Source: Dehalococcoidia bacterium (GTDB lineage: Bacteria; Chloroflexota; Dehalococcoidia; GIF9; AB-539-J10). From it: a DNA stretch of 6,476 bases. The position numbers and the translations under genes were made by a program. The DNA is taken from NCBI GenBank assembly GCA_003562555.1, contig PWUO01000124.1, positions 1 to 6,476 on the forward strand, read 5' to 3'. This document shows positions 6,382 through 6,476 of this stretch, piece after piece; position 1 is the stretch's first letter, and every line of letters starts with the position of its first letter. The notes beneath the pieces were generated by a model, which worked only from the letters and a program-made list of their open reading frames with translations, did not search any database and had not been told where the DNA came from.

Positions 6382-6390
6382 GGAGGTGAT
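6382..6390 (+). promoter_or_regulatory. Nine-base Shine-Dalgarno-like sequence without a convincing start
   Basis: GGAGGTGAT is fully complementary to the conserved 3' end of 16S rRNA. A + strand gene starting here would have to use the GTG at 6386 (inside the motif), a CTG at 6392 or a GTG at 6400 (far). No ATG follows at normal spacing. On the other strand the same bases read ATCACCTCC, an anti-Shine-Dalgarno-like sequence in the gap before the acylphosphatase gene. It may be a chance match. Confidence 0.2.
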
Positions 6391-6409
6391 ACTGGCACCG
6401 TGGCCACTG

Positions 6410-6475
6410 CTATTCAACCTCTTCTTCCTCCTTATTGCGCTTCTTGCGCACAACCTCGACGGGAGGAGGCGGCTC
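6410..6475 (-). CDS. Probable C-terminal tail of a gene running in from the right edge
   Basis: Read on the - strand, 21 codons are open from the window edge to TAG at 6412-6410. They encode a tail with four consecutive prolines, then VEVVRKKR, then NKEEEEVE at the very end. All codons are common ones in the neighbouring genes. Charged, acidic ends of this sort are typical of disordered C-termini of many cytosolic proteins, so the product cannot be named. The gene would lie 63 nt upstream of the acylphosphatase gene on the same strand; that gap (6347-6409) holds no clear promoter or terminator. The competing reading is a + strand gene starting near 6386-6392 whose first residues would be hydrophobic (LLFNLFFLLIALL); Glu/Lys codons read backwards give Leu/Phe, so one reading is a shadow of the other. 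I favour the - strand. Confidence 0.4.
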   Translation of the reverse strand, partial: EPPPPVEVVRKKRNKEEEEVE

Positions 6476-6476
6476 A

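Overview
This is a window from a bacterial chromosome of moderately high GC (judged by eye, not computed). It holds ordinary housekeeping genes for translation support, DNA repair and recombination, peptide turnover and small-molecule chemistry. There is no sign of an insertion sequence, integrase, phage gene, CRISPR array, tRNA or rRNA. The order yebC-ruvC-ruvA occurs in many phyla. Protein flavour, RBS use and the uncoupled ruvB would fit a Chloroflexota-type genome (Dehalococcoidia or SAR202-like), but this is a weak inference and no taxon can be fixed from the sequence alone.

Layout, left to right. Six genes run on the + strand. First comes the 3' two thirds of yebC (cut by the left edge). 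ruvC follows 1 nt later. ruvA overlaps the ruvC stop by one base (TGATG). uvrB starts 45 nt after ruvA. These four look like one transcript. A gap of about 160 nt (3608-3766) follows; it carries possible sigma70-type promoter elements, a perfect 12-bp palindrome and a strong Shine-Dalgarno site. These lead into pepA (M17 leucyl aminopeptidase), which is best started at the GTG at 3767 rather than at the upstream in-frame ATG at 3701. A DUF362-family protein without cysteines follows after a 58-nt gap. On the - strand, an acylphosphatase gene converges on it, and their ends overlap by 7 bp. At the right edge a short open frame on the - strand looks like the charged, proline-containing C-terminus of another gene upstream of the acylphosphatase gene, though a competing + strand reading cannot be excluded.

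Functional links. RuvC and RuvA are two parts of the Holliday-junction resolvasome; the RuvB motor is not next to them, and the place it often takes is held by uvrB, the damage-loading helicase of nucleotide excision repair. The left half is thus a DNA repair cluster attached to a translation-associated gene. The right half (pepA, DUF362, acylphosphatase) has no obvious shared pathway.

I found no undescribed system here. The points most worth a second look are the Asn-to-Ser change in the pepA signature, the pepA start and its control region, the divergent cysteine-free DUF362 protein, the separation of ruvA from ruvB, and the two-strand ambiguity at the right edge.
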